Positions 43,681 to 56,164 are shown, counted from the first letter of the stretch. The stretch: 64,000 nt of DNA from Ashinkailepas kermadecensis (GCA_034440615.1 JAOTOM010004300.1:124001-188000), one strand, 5' to 3'. Translations and numbers: made by a program. The notes: generated by a model not told the origin, from the sequence alone.

Positions 43681-44915
43681 CCTCCAATGTTCTGTTGGGA
43701 TTGCCCGATTTCCTCAAGTGGGCATGCGAGAGGGAGGTGTGCCGGTATGCGGCAACTCACAGGCTGCCACATGCAACAGCACGGCAGCACCTACGCCGCA
43801 CCACCACCACTGACACTCACACAGCCACAACTGCACCTCCCCACACCGCACCTACCGCCGGGCGAAGCTACGCAGGGACGCTCTCCACACCTAAGCCCAC
43901 ACCCCCTCCAACACCAGCTCCCATCCGCCCTACCATCCCACCAGCAGCCGGCTCCCGGAGCCCGGCACACCCTCCTCAACGTTCCGCCGACCCTCGCTTC
44001 AACCGCCCCACCGATCCCCGACTTCCCCGGCCCACCGCCCCTCTACCTCACCGATCACCACTCCTTCCCACGCCACCCCACCCCGGACCTGGCCTCCCAC
44101 ATCCACTCCACTTCAGACCTGGCCCTTATCCACATCCCCTTCACCCTCGACGACCCGGCCTCCTCCTCCTCCCACACCCTTTCCACCGCGGGCCCGGCTT
44201 CCCACGTCCACCCCACCGAGGACTGGGCCTCCTTCCCTTCCCACCCAATCTCAGACCCGGCCCATGCCCACCACCATCCCACCTCAGGCACGGCCTCCCA
44301 TATCCACCCCGCATGATCCCTCCTCCAACACTCATCAGATCCAGACCCGGTCTCCATCCCATCCCCCACCGGTACCTACCCATCCCCCACGGGACCTGGC
44401 CGTACCCATTCGCGTCACCGCCACCAACCGGCCAGGGCCCACCTCGCCACCCTGAAGCCTTCCCTCCACTGCCTCCTCCAGGGCTTCGGCCCCTACCACA
44501 CTCATCCGGCCGGCCAAAACCAAGGCCTAGAACCAAGGCCACCACAATATCCACCCAGACCACCCGCAAGTCCACGGCCACCATCTCCTGCCAAACCGAA
44601 CCCCCACCACCTCCTGCACACCCACCCAAACCCACTCCAAAACCTCATCTGAGGCCAGCACTCAGACTGAACCTACCACTCTTGCCAAGCCCGTCGAACC
44701 CACAACTCCAGACCAACGAACCCCGCCCGAACACACCGCGCCTCCCAAGCGCAAATCCCGCCGCCACTCCGCCCAATCACCTCCCTGGATCCATGCGACC
44801 AGGTCCAGGCTACCACCCCTGCCTGGATCACCTCCCAACCCTCTCTCCGTTCACCGGTTCAACCTTTCTGCCCAACTCGACACCGACACCACCCCGGAAC
44901 ACCAACAGCCACTAA
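43602..44915 (+). CDS. Proline/histidine-rich open frame, possible LINE ORF1
   Basis: A 437-residue open frame starts within the 44-bp repeat, so the true start is unclear (DFLKWACEREVCRYAATHRL at about 43710 may be nearer). It is dominated by Pro, His, Arg and Thr. From about 44040 to 44480 it is made of degenerate 11-13-residue units of the type GPGLPHPLHFRP. No zinc knuckle is visible. It stands about 15 bases before the endonuclease motif of the LINE ORF2 remnant on the same strand, which is where ORF1 of that element should be. The frame may also stay open through composition alone. Confidence 0.45.
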   Translation: MEPSTTSDELSAATGWSLPPLVTNSRPSNVLLGLPDFLKWACEREVCRYAATHRLPHATARQHLRRTTTTDTHTATTAPPHTAPTAGRSYAGTLSTPKPTPPPTPAPIRPTIPPAAGSRSPAHPPQRSADPRFNRPTDPRLPRPTAPLPHRSPLLPTPPHPGPGLPHPLHFRPGPYPHPLHPRRPGLLLLPHPFHRGPGFPRPPHRGLGLLPFPPNLRPGPCPPPSHLRHGLPYPPRMIPPPTLIRSRPGLHPIPHRYLPIPHGTWPYPFASPPPTGQGPPRHPEAFPPLPPPGLRPLPHSSGRPKPRPRTKATTISTQTTRKSTATISCQTEPPPPPAHPPKPTPKPHLRPALRLNLPLLPSPSNPQLQTNEPRPNTPRLPSANPAATPPNHLPGSMRPGPGYHPCLDHLPTLSPFTGSTFLPNSTPTPPRNTNSH

Positions 44916-44929
44916 ACGCGTTCGGCAAT

Positions 44930-47900
44930 GGGACTTTTTCTGCAGTGGAACACCGATGGCCTTCCAGCCTCCAGGCAAGTTCATATAATTCAAATTTTAA
45001 TTCTTGCAACAGAAACCATTACTAGCTGCGCTCCAAGAAACTCACTTTCGAGATTCTGACTCCACTTGGAACAAAATCCCAGGTTACACATGGCACGTCG
45101 ACAACGTAAACGGCCCACATAGGAAATGGGGCGCAGCCATACTCATAGCAACTAGCATACCCCATCGTCGAGTAACGTTAAATACTCCCCTGAATTGCGT
45201 AGCAGTCAGCCTCAAAATTGCCCATTGCCAAACCACAGTCACCCACTACAACCCGACCTTAGGAGGATCGGACAGTTGCATTGAATTTACGTGCTGCTCC
45301 CAACGACTTAGCTCACTATTTGACTGGTCAGCTTCAGACGTTCCCGGGCTGAGCGACCACTACCCAATCACAATTAGGCTCAGCACGGACGCTGTCCACC
45401 ACATTAAGCTAGTTAGACCATCTTGGAACTTGAAAAGAGCGGACTGGGCTAAATTCGAGGATCAGGTGGACCTCAACCTAGCAACTTCAGAGACCAGTAA
45501 ATTGGAGACAATCCTAAGGGCCTAAGTGCTCAGCAGCACGAGACTCAGTCCCAAAAAGTATCAAAGCTAGGAAAAAGGCATCTACGCCATGGTGGACACC
45601 AGACTGTCAAAGGGCAATCGCAGCACGGCGCCGTGCCCGCAAACAATTCAAAAGATGCGTGTGCAAAGCACACCTATCAGCATACAGACAATCTCAAAAA
45701 CACTGCCGGTACACAATTCGAACAGCACGCCAAAACTGTTGGCAGTCCTTTGCCTCTCAAGTCAATAGGTTCACCCCTACCGGCAGAATTTAGGACCTGA
45801 TGAAGCGCTTCAACCTGAAACGCTCACCACCAGGCCCCTTCCCCCAGCTGACGGTGAGAGATAACTGATCCACCAGTCGTAGACCACTTTAAACTACACG
45901 ACGCCAGCGTATCTGGCAACAGCAACTACGACACCACTATAGTAAGCGCTCTAGACGCCCTTGCCTTCAAAGCAAATTTTAGCTCTAGCAATAAAGAAAT
46001 CTACAATCAGTCGTTTAGTATGCACGAATTACACTTTGCCCTCAGCAAGTGTGGAAACACGTCGGATGGGCCGGACGACATCCATTACCAGTTTCTGAAA
46101 CGTCTTAGCAAAGATTCCCTAACGTACCTACTAGCGGCCATAAATGAACTGTACCAAAGCGACACCTTTCCCGAATCCTGGCGGGAGAGCGTAGTCATTC
46201 CATTGCCAAAGCCGCACAAGGAGCACTCCACCCCAAAAGGTTATAGACCCATCTCACTTACTAGCTGTGCTAGCACCAGTGGTCTAGGGGTAAGATGCTC
46301 GTCTCACAATCGAAAGGTTGTGGGTTCGAGTCTCACCTGTCGCTACTCTTCGCCCGCGACCAATCGGCGTGAGAGATTGGCGACGCTACGTGACTCAACG
46401 GTCGACGTGTCGTAAAGCCAATAACCAACCAAGCAAGTTGGTCGAGCGCATGGTCAACACACAATTGGAGAAATTTCTGGAACACAACGACCTGCTCGAC
46501 GAATTTCAGTGCGGCTTCCAGCGTCAAAAATGAACTACAGACCATCTCATTGGATTAGTGCATGACATCAAAAGTGGTCTACGCATCAAACGCACAACAA
46601 TAGCTGCCTACTTAGACCTCACTGCCGCATTCGACCGAGTACACAAGTCCGCACTGACACACAAACTCAACAAGATAGGCCTACGCGGACACATGGCACA
46701 CTTCATTCTCAACTTCCTCAGAGACAGGACCCTTAAGGTCCGATGCGGCAGTGTCACATCAAACACCACAACTCAGGAGCAGGGCCTGGCGCAGGGGAGC
46801 GTGCTCTCACAGAGCCTCTTCATCATCATGATCAACGACATACTTGCTGACCACATGGACACTTCACTTCAATACTCTCTTTTCGCGGACGACATAGCCA
46901 TTTGGACAACATCACAATGCTTCCTTAAAGCTGAAAAAAGGCATTCAAGCAGGACTACACCACATTGCAAAGTGGTGCAAAACCTGGGGCTTCACCATGT
47001 CTGCAGAAAAATCGGCCACCGTCACATATAGTCGTCTCCGCCCCACACCCAAAACTCTACTTAAAATCGATGGCAAAGCCATCGAACAGGTGAAAAGCTT
47101 CAAGTTCTTAGGATTGCATTTAGACGAAAAACCCAATTTCAACACCCACACCATGTCCATCTCAAAGCGATGCGCGAAGCGCGTCAATATACTTCGTGCA
47201 CTTGCAGGCACAGACTGCGGCGGAGACAGGAAAACACTACTACGACTCTACACATCAATCATACGACCCATCCTAGAATACAACAGCATCATTTTTGCAA
47301 CCATTTCAGAAAGTCAGAGCCGAAAGTTAGAAATCATCCAAAACAGCTGCATTAGAGCAGCCACAGGTGCCCTCAGCACCACACCGATAGCCAGTCTTCC
47401 AGTGGACTCGAACACGCCCCCACTCCACTTCAGGAAGACACAACAGCTGTGCCTCTACCACATCAAAATCAAATCCATTAAGTATCATCCGGCACAGCGC
47501 TGCTTTACGCCTGACAGATACGACAAGAACCGATTTCGGCGCAAACATCCAGAGCCTGTGATGGCTCTCTCAGATCTTAACTTCGCAATGTCATCCACTG
47601 CAGCTCGACCGCCCACTAGGCCATTCTGGACTTTCAGTCAACCAAAGGTCGAGTACTTGCTCTCGGAGAAGAAATCCACTATCACATTGGCGGAAATTCT
47701 TGGCATCTTCCACAAATTCGCTGATGACAACAATCGCAAATCACTCGTACTCACGGATGGGTCGAAACACGAGGCTAGGGTAGGCATTGGCATCACTGGA
47801 CCATGTCTCAGACTTTCCAAGCGTCTACCGGATAACTTCTCCATCTACTCCGCTGAAGCAATGGCCATTCTTACCGCTATCTCCATTCTCATGAGGCGTA

Positions 47901-48588
47901 AAGGTAGAAACGTAGTAATTTGCTCAGACTCCAAATCCGTCCTCCAGTCAATTAGCAACACCCACGACTGTCCACATCACGTCATTGATAGAATCCAACA
48001 AATCGTGGCCCATAACGCAAACACGAACTTTTCCTTCCTCTGGATTCCGGGCCACGCCAACATCCCAGGTAACGAAGAAGCAGATCGGCTCGCAAAGCAA
48101 GCCTTAGCACTGAACACTTACCCTAGCGTGGAATATTCGGTAGACGATTGCAAAGCACTCCTACAACGCCACATTCGCCAACATCCACGGAACACATGGA
48201 CACAACACAACTCAACACAACACAAATCCAACCACACCCACGCAACAAACCAACGATAGGCACACGGAACACATCAAATCAATCTCACCGACAAAAAGAG
48301 GTCATCCTCAATAGACTTAGAACTGGTTGCACAAAACTAACACAGCCTCAATTAGAGGGTGACCAATACACAGCACCTCACTGCGACACCTACAACACCA
48401 CGTTAAGCATATGCCACATCCTGCTAGACTGCAGTAGCTTTAGCTCTCAAAGACAACCACTAAAGGCATTCTGCCAAAGAGTAGGTATCACCCTATCGCT
48501 TCCATCGCTTCTCGGTGACAAACACCGAGAACTCCTTCAATTGCTATTTGAATATCTGTATGCCACAAAACTAGTAGGAGTACTGTAG
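44930..48588 (+). pseudogene. LINE ORF2: endonuclease, reverse transcriptase, RNase H, broken
   Basis: The endonuclease begins FLQWNTDGLPASRQ. After a frameshift it has AALQETHFRDSD and ends GLSDHYPI. The middle part with the GDFN motif is missing. A linker with STPWWTPDCQRAIAARRRAR follows (about 45590). The reverse transcriptase runs from about 46020 (SDGPDDIHYQFLKRL, GYRPISLTSC), is interrupted by a SINE at 46276-46431 and a TGA at 46530, and shows AAYLDLTAAFDRVHK, GLAQGSVLS and FADDIAIW (about 46880). A further frameshift precedes SFKFLGLHLDEK. RNase H has LTDGSKHEA (about 47755), YSAEAMAI, ICSDSKSV and IPGHANIPGNEEADRLAKQA, so all four acidic residues remain. A CHILLDC motif ends the protein. 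The order suggests the I-like group. It differs clearly from the remnant at 12955. Confidence 0.88.
46276..46431 (+). mobile_element. tRNA-derived SINE, family A, inside the LINE reverse transcriptase
   Basis: It lacks only the first few head bases and starts CCAGTGGTCTAGGGGTAAG. AGCA at 46272-46275 and 46432-46435 is a short duplication. Removing it restores SLTSCASKLVERM, so it inserted after the LINE. Confidence 0.92.
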
Positions 48589-48654
48589 GCACCACACCAC
48601 CAACAATCACATCAACTCGCAATGCATGACCACGAAACACTCGTAGGAAGCACG

Positions 48655-48930
48655 TAAATAGCTATCCCCGCATGGCGTCGGACGTACATGAGCCGATTTG
48701 TTTCCCAATTAGAAATAAATGGCTACCTAGCGGTGCCATCGGAAGTAGATGAGCCGACTTGCTTTAGGAAAACATAAAAACCACAAATAAAAATAAAAAT
48801 TAGCATAACGTAAAACGACTACCCAGAGGAGCCATCGGACGTAGATGAGGCGATTTGCCTTGCAACTCATAACGTAAACAGCTACCCAGAGGTACAGCGG
48901 ACGTAGAAAAACCGAATTGCAGAACACCGT
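48655..48930. repeat. Tandem repeats in the LINE 3' UTR, four units of about 60-90 bp
   Basis: Each unit has GTAAAnRGCTACCCAGAGG, GCCATCGGACGTAGATGAG and CCGATTTGC. They begin about 65 bases after the ORF2 stop. Confidence 0.85.
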
Positions 48931-49204
48931 GCTAACCCAACTGACAGCCCTGCATGGCATGCTTAGACTAACCCTCTACTAACAACTAACACGCGGCGGC
49001 CGGCGTGATAGGCGGTGTGGACAATTACCTCCTTGCTCGCACGGTGTAAATTACCTCCTTCTCTTCCTCCTTGATCCCTCGGTGCTCTTCGATAAGAGTA
49101 GGCTAAAGCCGGCACCCTGGCAAAATCAACTTCTCGACACTCTCAAAACACCCCACCCCACCCAAACTACAAATTATTTTGTGGAGGAGTAAGGTAAAAT
49201 TAAA

Positions 49205-49430
49205 ACCATTTAGACATCAGGGAAATGTCCCCAACCCAGCCCCCGCCTTCAGCACCTAAAATAGCACACACACTATAACGTAAAATTCCCTTAACTTAAA
49301 TGTTCACTTGCCTGCACCTTGATCGCAAACACTCGCTTTTATAGATAGACATGTAACGTACTCGCTTTAAAGGCGGCGCAAATGACCTTTATGGGCCGAC
49401 ACGCCTAAAAAAATCCCCCCCCCGGGCTCC
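49205..49430. repeat. Inverted repeat, left arm (with 50985-51190)
   Basis: About 225 bases including CAAACACTCGCTTTTATAG and GTAACGTACTCGCTT are found reversed at 50985-51190 with moderate divergence. Bases 48960-49200 and 49430-49860 hold no recognised gene. Confidence 0.85.
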
Positions 49431-49856
49431 TCCAACAATTGCATGACTTTTGTGGGACCATAGCGTGGGCAAGCCCCTCCAATGCGTTTTGAGTTAAACA
49501 GTTTTAGTATTGCTGGATGCTTCCAATAATGTCATTGAATCTCCGCCCATGAATGTAACTGCTCAGCCTCTGGAAGAGGCGGTATTCACGAGATGATACC
49601 TAGTGCAGCGGCGCATTAAAACACAGGCAAGGCGGAGAGAGAAACCAAAGTAAAAGCTTGAGCAGGTAACTGTAATTTTCCTTCCTTTTTCCACCTCGAT
49701 AAAACTAGCATAATGACCAGTGAAGTGGACGAAAAATCGTCTCCACGCCTGAATTTTTTAACACGCTATACTGGTACGTTCCCCTACTGCTGACTGCTTG
49801 CAGTCTCCATGAAACTTCATGCAAAGATTAAAGGAATATATAATAGTAAAGGTAAA

Positions 49857-49861
<5 letters not shown>

Positions 49862-49901
<40 letters not shown>

Positions 49902-49921
49902 AAAAAAAAAAAAAAAAAAAA
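49862..49921. repeat. Poly-A run of about 60 bases
   Basis: Nearly pure A with one T. It directly precedes the CAGGGGCGTCGATTT terminus at 49922. Confidence 0.97.
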
Positions 49922-50600
49922 CAGGGGCGTCGATTTGTACTCCTTGTTGTAGTCTGTACTTGCACAGGGGCCATTTGGCCCCCCCCCCAATGCTGATCTT
50001 GGCCCCCCAATGTTGATTTGGGCCCCCAATAACCCATGCTATTTTTATGCTGATAAAAAGCTAAAGGAAAAAAAAGAAGAAAAACACTGTGTTAGGTACA
50101 TAGAAAACTTAGTTGATGTTAACCAGCACATTTTGTACTGAAAAAGAACAGATTTGGATTAGATAGTGGACTGAGTATCCAACTTTTGCTACACAATTCA
50201 AAATTATGTGCAAAAAAAAACAAAATAGCTAGATTTCCCTCCACTGTGGAAGGAAAACTTACAGCATACAATGTTAAGATTCGATGATGATGCATTTTAA
50301 ACCAGATTGTCTTTTTTTTAAATGTTAAGCCACAAAACAACAATTGGATTGTCATACTGATGTTTGTACACGCCACCAATGGCAAAACCACATGCATATG
50401 AGCTTAAACAGGAAAAAATCCATTCTTAATTTCCAGTCATTGTCAAACTTGCATTGTCCAGTGAACAACAATGACAATCATTGAGATTGTGGATATGCAA
50501 ACTATAATTATCTTCAGCAGCCCACCTATCACACCATCAGCTTGATATTTACCTAGGTACCTACCTACATGCCCAATGACAATGCATGCATTAAATATTG
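49922..50600. mobile_element. Transposon terminal region, CAGGGGCGTCGATTT family, copy 1
   Basis: It starts CAGGGGCGTCGATTTGTA, then G- and C-runs with CCAATGTTGATYTGGGCCC, ATGCTATTTTTATGCTGAT and a shared unique stretch. It is the inner end of the right inverted block. Confidence 0.75.
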
Positions 50601-50984
50601 ATATGGGGAAAAACGAGAGCCATGTGTGGGCAAATCTGCCAGCTTATGATACCATGACAGAGAAAAGTCAGCAAGAAGCTGCATGGCCACTGCATTATAA
50701 TTGGTATTCCTAAAAGAATAAAAAAAGAAAGCTGTGGCTCACATGACTTTTAAGCAAACCTTACAGTCATACAAGACCAATGCTATACAAGAAATAGCCT
50801 TGACAAGACCAATGTCTCGTACGCCGCAAAAACACCATTATTAAACGCCGCAAAAATACCATTATTTTAAAAGGTACACCAAAGTTCGCATTCAAATCTT
50901 GATGACGTCACAGGTTTTTATTCGTATATTGCAGAAATTGGAAGCATCAGGCAAGTTTCAATTTCACTGCACATGGGTGGGGGA

Positions 50985-51190
50985 GTGATTTTTTTAGGCG
51001 TACCGGACCACAGAGGTCATTTGCGCCACCTTTGAAGCGAGTACGTTACATGTCTGACTATAAAAGCGGGTGTTTGCGATCAAGGTGCAGGCATGTGGAC
51101 GTTTACGTAAAGGGAATTTTACGTTATAGTTTGTGTGATATTTTAGGCGCTGAAGGCGGGGCTAGGATGGGGACATCCCCCTAATGTCTA
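50985..51190. repeat. Inverted repeat, right arm (with 49205-49430)
   Basis: Reverse complement of 49205-49430. It ends GGACATCCCCCTAATGTCTA next to the CAGGGGCGTCGATTT terminus at 51196. Confidence 0.85.
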
Positions 51191-51195
51191 GATGG

Positions 51196-51630
51196 CAGGG
51201 GCGTCGATTTGTATCCTTTTGTGGGGGCCAGGGCCCCACCAATGTTGATCTTGCCCCCCCCCCAATGTTGATTTGGGCCTCCCCAATAACATATGCTATT
51301 TTTATGCTGATAAAAAAGTTGAAGGAAAAAAGAAGGAAAACACCATGCTAGGTACATAGAAAATGTAGTTGATGTTAACCAGCACATTTTGTAATGAAAA
51401 AAAACAGATTTGGGTTAGATAGTGGACTGACTCTCCACCTTTTGCTACAAAATTCAAAATGGTGTGCACAAAAACCAATTGTCATTGTCAAACTTGCATA
51501 CAATCCAGTCCCGTGAACAACAATCAGTTATCATTGAGAGTGTGGATATACAAACTATAATTAACCTCAACAGCCCACTCATCACACTATCAGCTTGATA
51601 TTTACCTGGTACCTAGGCACCTAGGTACAT
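51196..51630. mobile_element. Transposon terminal region, CAGGGGCGTCGATTT family, copy 2
   Basis: Direct repeat of 49922-50600 with deletions. It ends near ACCTAGGTACATG. Confidence 0.8.
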
Positions 51631-51631
51631 G

Positions 51632-51718
51632 CTACAGAAAGACTTAGAAGAGCTTGTGAAGTGGTCCAAAAATGGCAGATGAAATTAAATTTTGATAAGT
51701 GCAAAATCATGCATGTAT
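51632..51718 (+). pseudogene. Scrap of a reverse transcriptase
   Basis: Eighty-seven bases read LQKDLEELVKWSK and, after one frameshift, WQMKFNFDKCKIMHV. That is the conserved segment just after the catalytic motif of many non-LTR reverse transcriptases. It lies between two copies of the CAGGGGCGTCGATTT family. Confidence 0.65.
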
Positions 51719-51719
51719 G

Positions 51720-52037
51720 CAGGGGCGTCGATTTGTATCCTTTTGTGGGGGCTATGGCCCCACCAATGTTGATCTTGCCCCCCCAATGTTGATTTGGGCC
51801 CCCCCAATAACCTATGCTATTTTATGCTGATAAGAAAGCTAAAGGGAAAAAATGAAAAACCCCATGCTAAGTAGAAACATTGATGTTAACCAGCACATTT
51901 TGTACTGAATAAAAACATATTTGGATTAGATAGTGGACTGACTCTCCACCTTTTGCTGAAAAATGTAAAATTGTGTGCAAAAACAAACAAAATAGCTGGA
52001 ATTCCCTCCACTGTGGAAGTACAGCTTACATCTTTCT
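51720..52037. mobile_element. Transposon terminal region, CAGGGGCGTCGATTT family, copy 3
   Basis: Third direct copy. It is cut off at 52037 by a hairpin mini-retroposon and TTAGG-rich repeat DNA. Confidence 0.8.
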
Positions 52038-52040
52038 GGG

Positions 52041-52101
52041 TTGGTTGGTTGGTTATTTGGGTTTACGGCCGCATTGACTGCGTTGGTCATACAGCGCCCA
52101 T
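52041..52101 (-). mobile_element. Hairpin mini-retroposon, copy 11
   Basis: On the minus strand: ATGGGCGCTGTATGACCAAC, then GCAGTCAATGCGGCCG and a CCCAAATAACCAACCAACC tail. Its 5' flank (TACAACTTTTCTTGTTCCCA) is the reverse of the flank of copy 10, so both descend from one insertion. The 3' flank differs. Confidence 0.85.
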
Positions 52102-54767
52102 ACAACTTTTCTTGTTCCCACCTTAAAGCACAATAATACCCAAAAGTTTCCGAAAAAATTTACAACCATGTTCACAAAAAAATATTATTTTTATTCAAAA
52201 TCAGCTTAGGTTAGGTTAGGCTCGGTTAGGTTTCTTTTTTAAGGTTGAGAATTTTCAGAAAATAAATTAAGTGACATTTTAATTTAGTTTAATTTTTTGT
52301 TCTCAAAAGATAGGTCAGGGGGCTTTTGTTGCATTAAAAAAAAACATTTATGTTTATGCTATGTTACCGAACTCAAAGCCCTTTTGGCATTATTTTGCTC
52401 ACAACCTGAAAAGTAAGCACAGAAAATAAGTGGGTCCAATCATCTTAGTCACCTTCATAAACATGGTATTCTGCATATTTTTTTTTGTTTTAAAGGAAGA
52501 AAAGAACACCTTAGACCGCAAGGTTACCAAATAATTTGCAATTTTTGGGGGAAACTTTTTTGGAATTTTTTTAAAAAAGTTTTCCAACTTGAAAAACCTA
52601 AACTAACCTAACTTAACCAAACCTAACCCATTTGCTTGCTATATGGAGGCAAATGTGTGTACAAACTTGTCTTGTTACCACCTTAAAGCACAATAATACC
52701 GATTTGGCTAGGTTAGGCTAGTTTAGTTGTTTACCTTGGAAAAATTGTTCAATCATTTTAAAAAATAAAATAAAATCGGAAATTTTCCTTCAAAAGCAGC
52801 TGACATTAGGTTCGGGTAAGTTGGGTTCGGTTGTTCAATTTATAAAATTTTCAGAATATATATTGCTTAATATTTGTTTCTATTTTTTTCTCCAAAGCAG
52901 GGGTGTCGATTTGTATCGATAGACACTAGCGCGTATTAAATGTCACAAATCGTGATGGGCGTTCCTCAGAACATCCAAAATCGTAACATCCAAAGAAAAA
53001 ATTCCAGTTACAGAAATTCCAGCGCCTAAAGTCTAAATTTGAGGTTACAGTGACAAATGTGACGGAGGTAAGACATTTGTGGTGCAATTGCGCGCAGTGT
53101 TTAATCCGGAGGCCAATCTCATGTGACGTCGTACTGATTCGTTTTTTGTACTTCGCACATTCTGATGTATCTGCGGATTGGTGTGATTTTAAATAGTGAA
53201 TTTTTAAATAGCTTGCTGATATTTAATTCCCAAAGGAACAGTAGTTGAAGAAGTTGGCAGGTAAGCTTGAAAAAGTCCAGTCCATGCTTTTTTCTGATTT
53301 GTGCTCAGGGTTTCCATGTTAATATCACATAACTACCACGTTTGTCTTCAAGAAAAGCTGTTTTTAGTTTACTTTTATTAATATTTTCATTCCACTGCTC
53401 TTAGTGCCCTTTCTGCCCAGGATTGGGGCACCTAGTGTTGCATTTCCGTCCAGGGGTTGGCACACCTTTTGGTAAATTTACAGCTTAAGGTAATTTCTGA
53501 TTAATTTTTTTTCCATGCAATGTTTAGGAATGTGATGAACATGATGTTACTGCTCATTTTGGTAAATTTGTGTTTTAAGGTGTTTTATGAATTCGTGGAA
53601 TGTATCATTTCAATGCAATGTTTATGAATGTGACTCAGATGATGGGACCACTCATTTTCTATACAAATGCCTACATTTCAGGCTGTGAGCAAAATAACAC
53701 CAACAAAAAGCTTTGAATTGGGTGACATAGGGTAAAGTTTTTTTTTAAAATAAAAAATGCAACATAACCTAACCTAACCTAGCTTAACCTCCCCTTGGAG
53801 AAAAACAAAACCAAAACATCAAGTTGTAAAAATTTCAAGCAATGTATTTTTTTACAATTAAAAAATGTAACCCAACTTAACTTAATCTAACATAAGCTGC
53901 TTTTAAAGAAAAAAGATGTATTTCTTTCAAATTTTGGAACAATTTTTGCAAAAAATGTCGAACTTAAACACTTAAACTAATCTAACATCACCAAACATAG
54001 CCCATTTGTTTGCTTTATGGAGGCAAATGTGTAATAACTTGCCTAGTTACCACCTTAAAGCACAATAATTCTGGTTAGATTAGGTTGGGTTAGGTTTTTT
54101 CATTTGCAAAATTTCAAGAAAATAAATTGCTATATATTTTTCCAATCTTGTTTTTGTAGTTGTTTTCTCCAAGGTCAGGTTAGGCTAGGTTACGTTAGGT
54201 TATGTTGAATTTGTAATGTATTTCTTTTAATTGCTATGTTACTAACTCCAAGCCCATTTTTAATGTTATTTTGCTCACAACCTGCTCACAACCACAAGCA
54301 TTTGCACAGAAACTGAGTAGTGCCATCAGCTTAGTGACATTCATAAACATTGCATTGGAAATTTAAATAAAAAAATATTAATAAAACACATAAAAGCACA
54401 AATTTAATGTCCTTTCTTCTGCAAATGCATGCCTTTCAATTGGGAGTAAAAAATAACACCAAAAAAAGGGTGTGGAGTAAGGAAATATAGCATGCAAATA
54501 ATGTTCAAGATGTATGATAACCTTACCTAACATAGTTCAACTTCCCATACAAGAAATTAATTGTTTTTAATTTACATTTTCGAGGCATTTTCTCAAATAT
54601 TTTCAACTTAAAAAACCTAACCTAAGCTAGCCTGAACCGTTTATTATTTTTTTTTGTAGAAAAATAATTAACAAAAATTATTTACCAACAAATGATTCTT
54701 TTTATAACTTACAACAAAAGCCTAACCTAACCTGACAAACCTAACCCCTTTGTATGCTTCATGGAGG

Positions 54768-54929
54768 TTGGTTGGTTATTGGTTTTACGACACGTCGACC
54801 GTTGAGTCATGTAGCGTCGCCAATCTCTCACGCCGATTGGTCGCGGGCGAAGAGTAGCGACAGGTGAGACTCGAACCCACAACCTTTCGATTGTGAGACG
54901 AGCATCTTACCCCTAGACCACTCGTCCCC
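54768..54929 (-). mobile_element. tRNA-derived SINE, family A, full length
   Basis: A complete 162-bp copy on the minus strand with a perfect 11-bp duplication CTTCATGGAGG (54757-54767, 54930-54940). Confidence 0.95.
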
Positions 54930-56117
54930 CTTCATGGAGGTAAAATGTGTGTAAAACTTGTCTTGTGGTTACCTTAAACTGTGATAATACCTGGCTTTTT
55001 GGGTAATTTTTCAGCTCATGGTACTCTCTGACTTCTTTGATTTTTTTTTTTAATGCAGTGTTTGTTAATGTGCTGAACATGATGTAACCGCTCATTTCCT
55101 CTGCAGATGCACACTTTTCAATTGTGAGGAAAAATAACATGGAAAAGGGGGCTTGGATTTGAGTAATATAGGATGAAAAATAATGTTCAGATAAAAAAAC
55201 ATGTAACATAACCTAACCTAACCTAGCCTAGACTTCCATGCAAGAAATGATTATTTTTATGCCCAATTCCCCCCCCCCAAAAAAAAAAATTTGTTCTCAA
55301 ACATTTTCAACTTAAAAAGTCTAACATAACCTAATCTAGCTTGAACCGTTTTTGAAGACTTTTTTATTTACTAACTTACAACAAAAGCCTAGCCTAACGC
55401 AACTAGGCAAAACCTAGCTCCTTTGAATGATTCGTGGAGGTAAAATGGGTGTAAAACCTGTCTTGTGGTTACCTTAGACTGCAATAATATCTCTTTTTGT
55501 GCTACCTGGTGCACGTGATGAACCTCCATCTGCATGCTGCATGAGAGCATTGCACTTATTGCTTCACAAAGAACAATAACATGTTGAAAGTACTATATTT
55601 TCAGGAATGGAATCCTGTGCTGATAACATTTTCTGAGTTATAAATTTGCAGATCAGATCTACATCATTTGTGTTAATAAATATGAGAAATTCATAGAAAT
55701 GCATACACCGGTTTGTGGACAAGAAGTTATTCTGATGATTTCTGATGTATTGGAAAATGACAAATTTTCATGATGGAAGCAGGCAAAGTTAAAGTACTTA
55801 TATCTCAATAAGTGGTCAGTTCACTAACAAGACAGCAAATTCACTCAAATAGCACTCAAAATGCCAGGCGGCCCACTCTTTTTGCAAGTTTAAAATCGAT
55901 GACAGTGCTTTCTTGAATCATGTTTAAAGCACATGAAGGAAATGTATTGCTGACACTTGTTAGGAACTGATGTGTGTAACGTTAATTAACATTTCTAATG
56001 TCCTGATGTTTGTACACAAAATATAGCTCACTATTCTAAATAGCATGGGAAGTATGATGCCATATATCATGGCTAATTTATGGTCAAACTGTTATGCAGC
56101 AGATTCCCTGCATTGTT

Positions 56118-56164
56118 ACTTAGTTATTTGGGCTTTAGGGCACAGACCATGTTGATCACATAGC
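56118..56164 (-). mobile_element. Hairpin mini-retroposon, copy 12
   Basis: On the minus strand: GAGCTATGTGATCAACATGG, then TCTGTGCCCTAAAGCCCAAA and TAACTAAGTAA. A perfect 13-bp duplication TCCCTGCATTGTT lies at 56105-56117 and 56165-56177. Confidence 0.88.
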
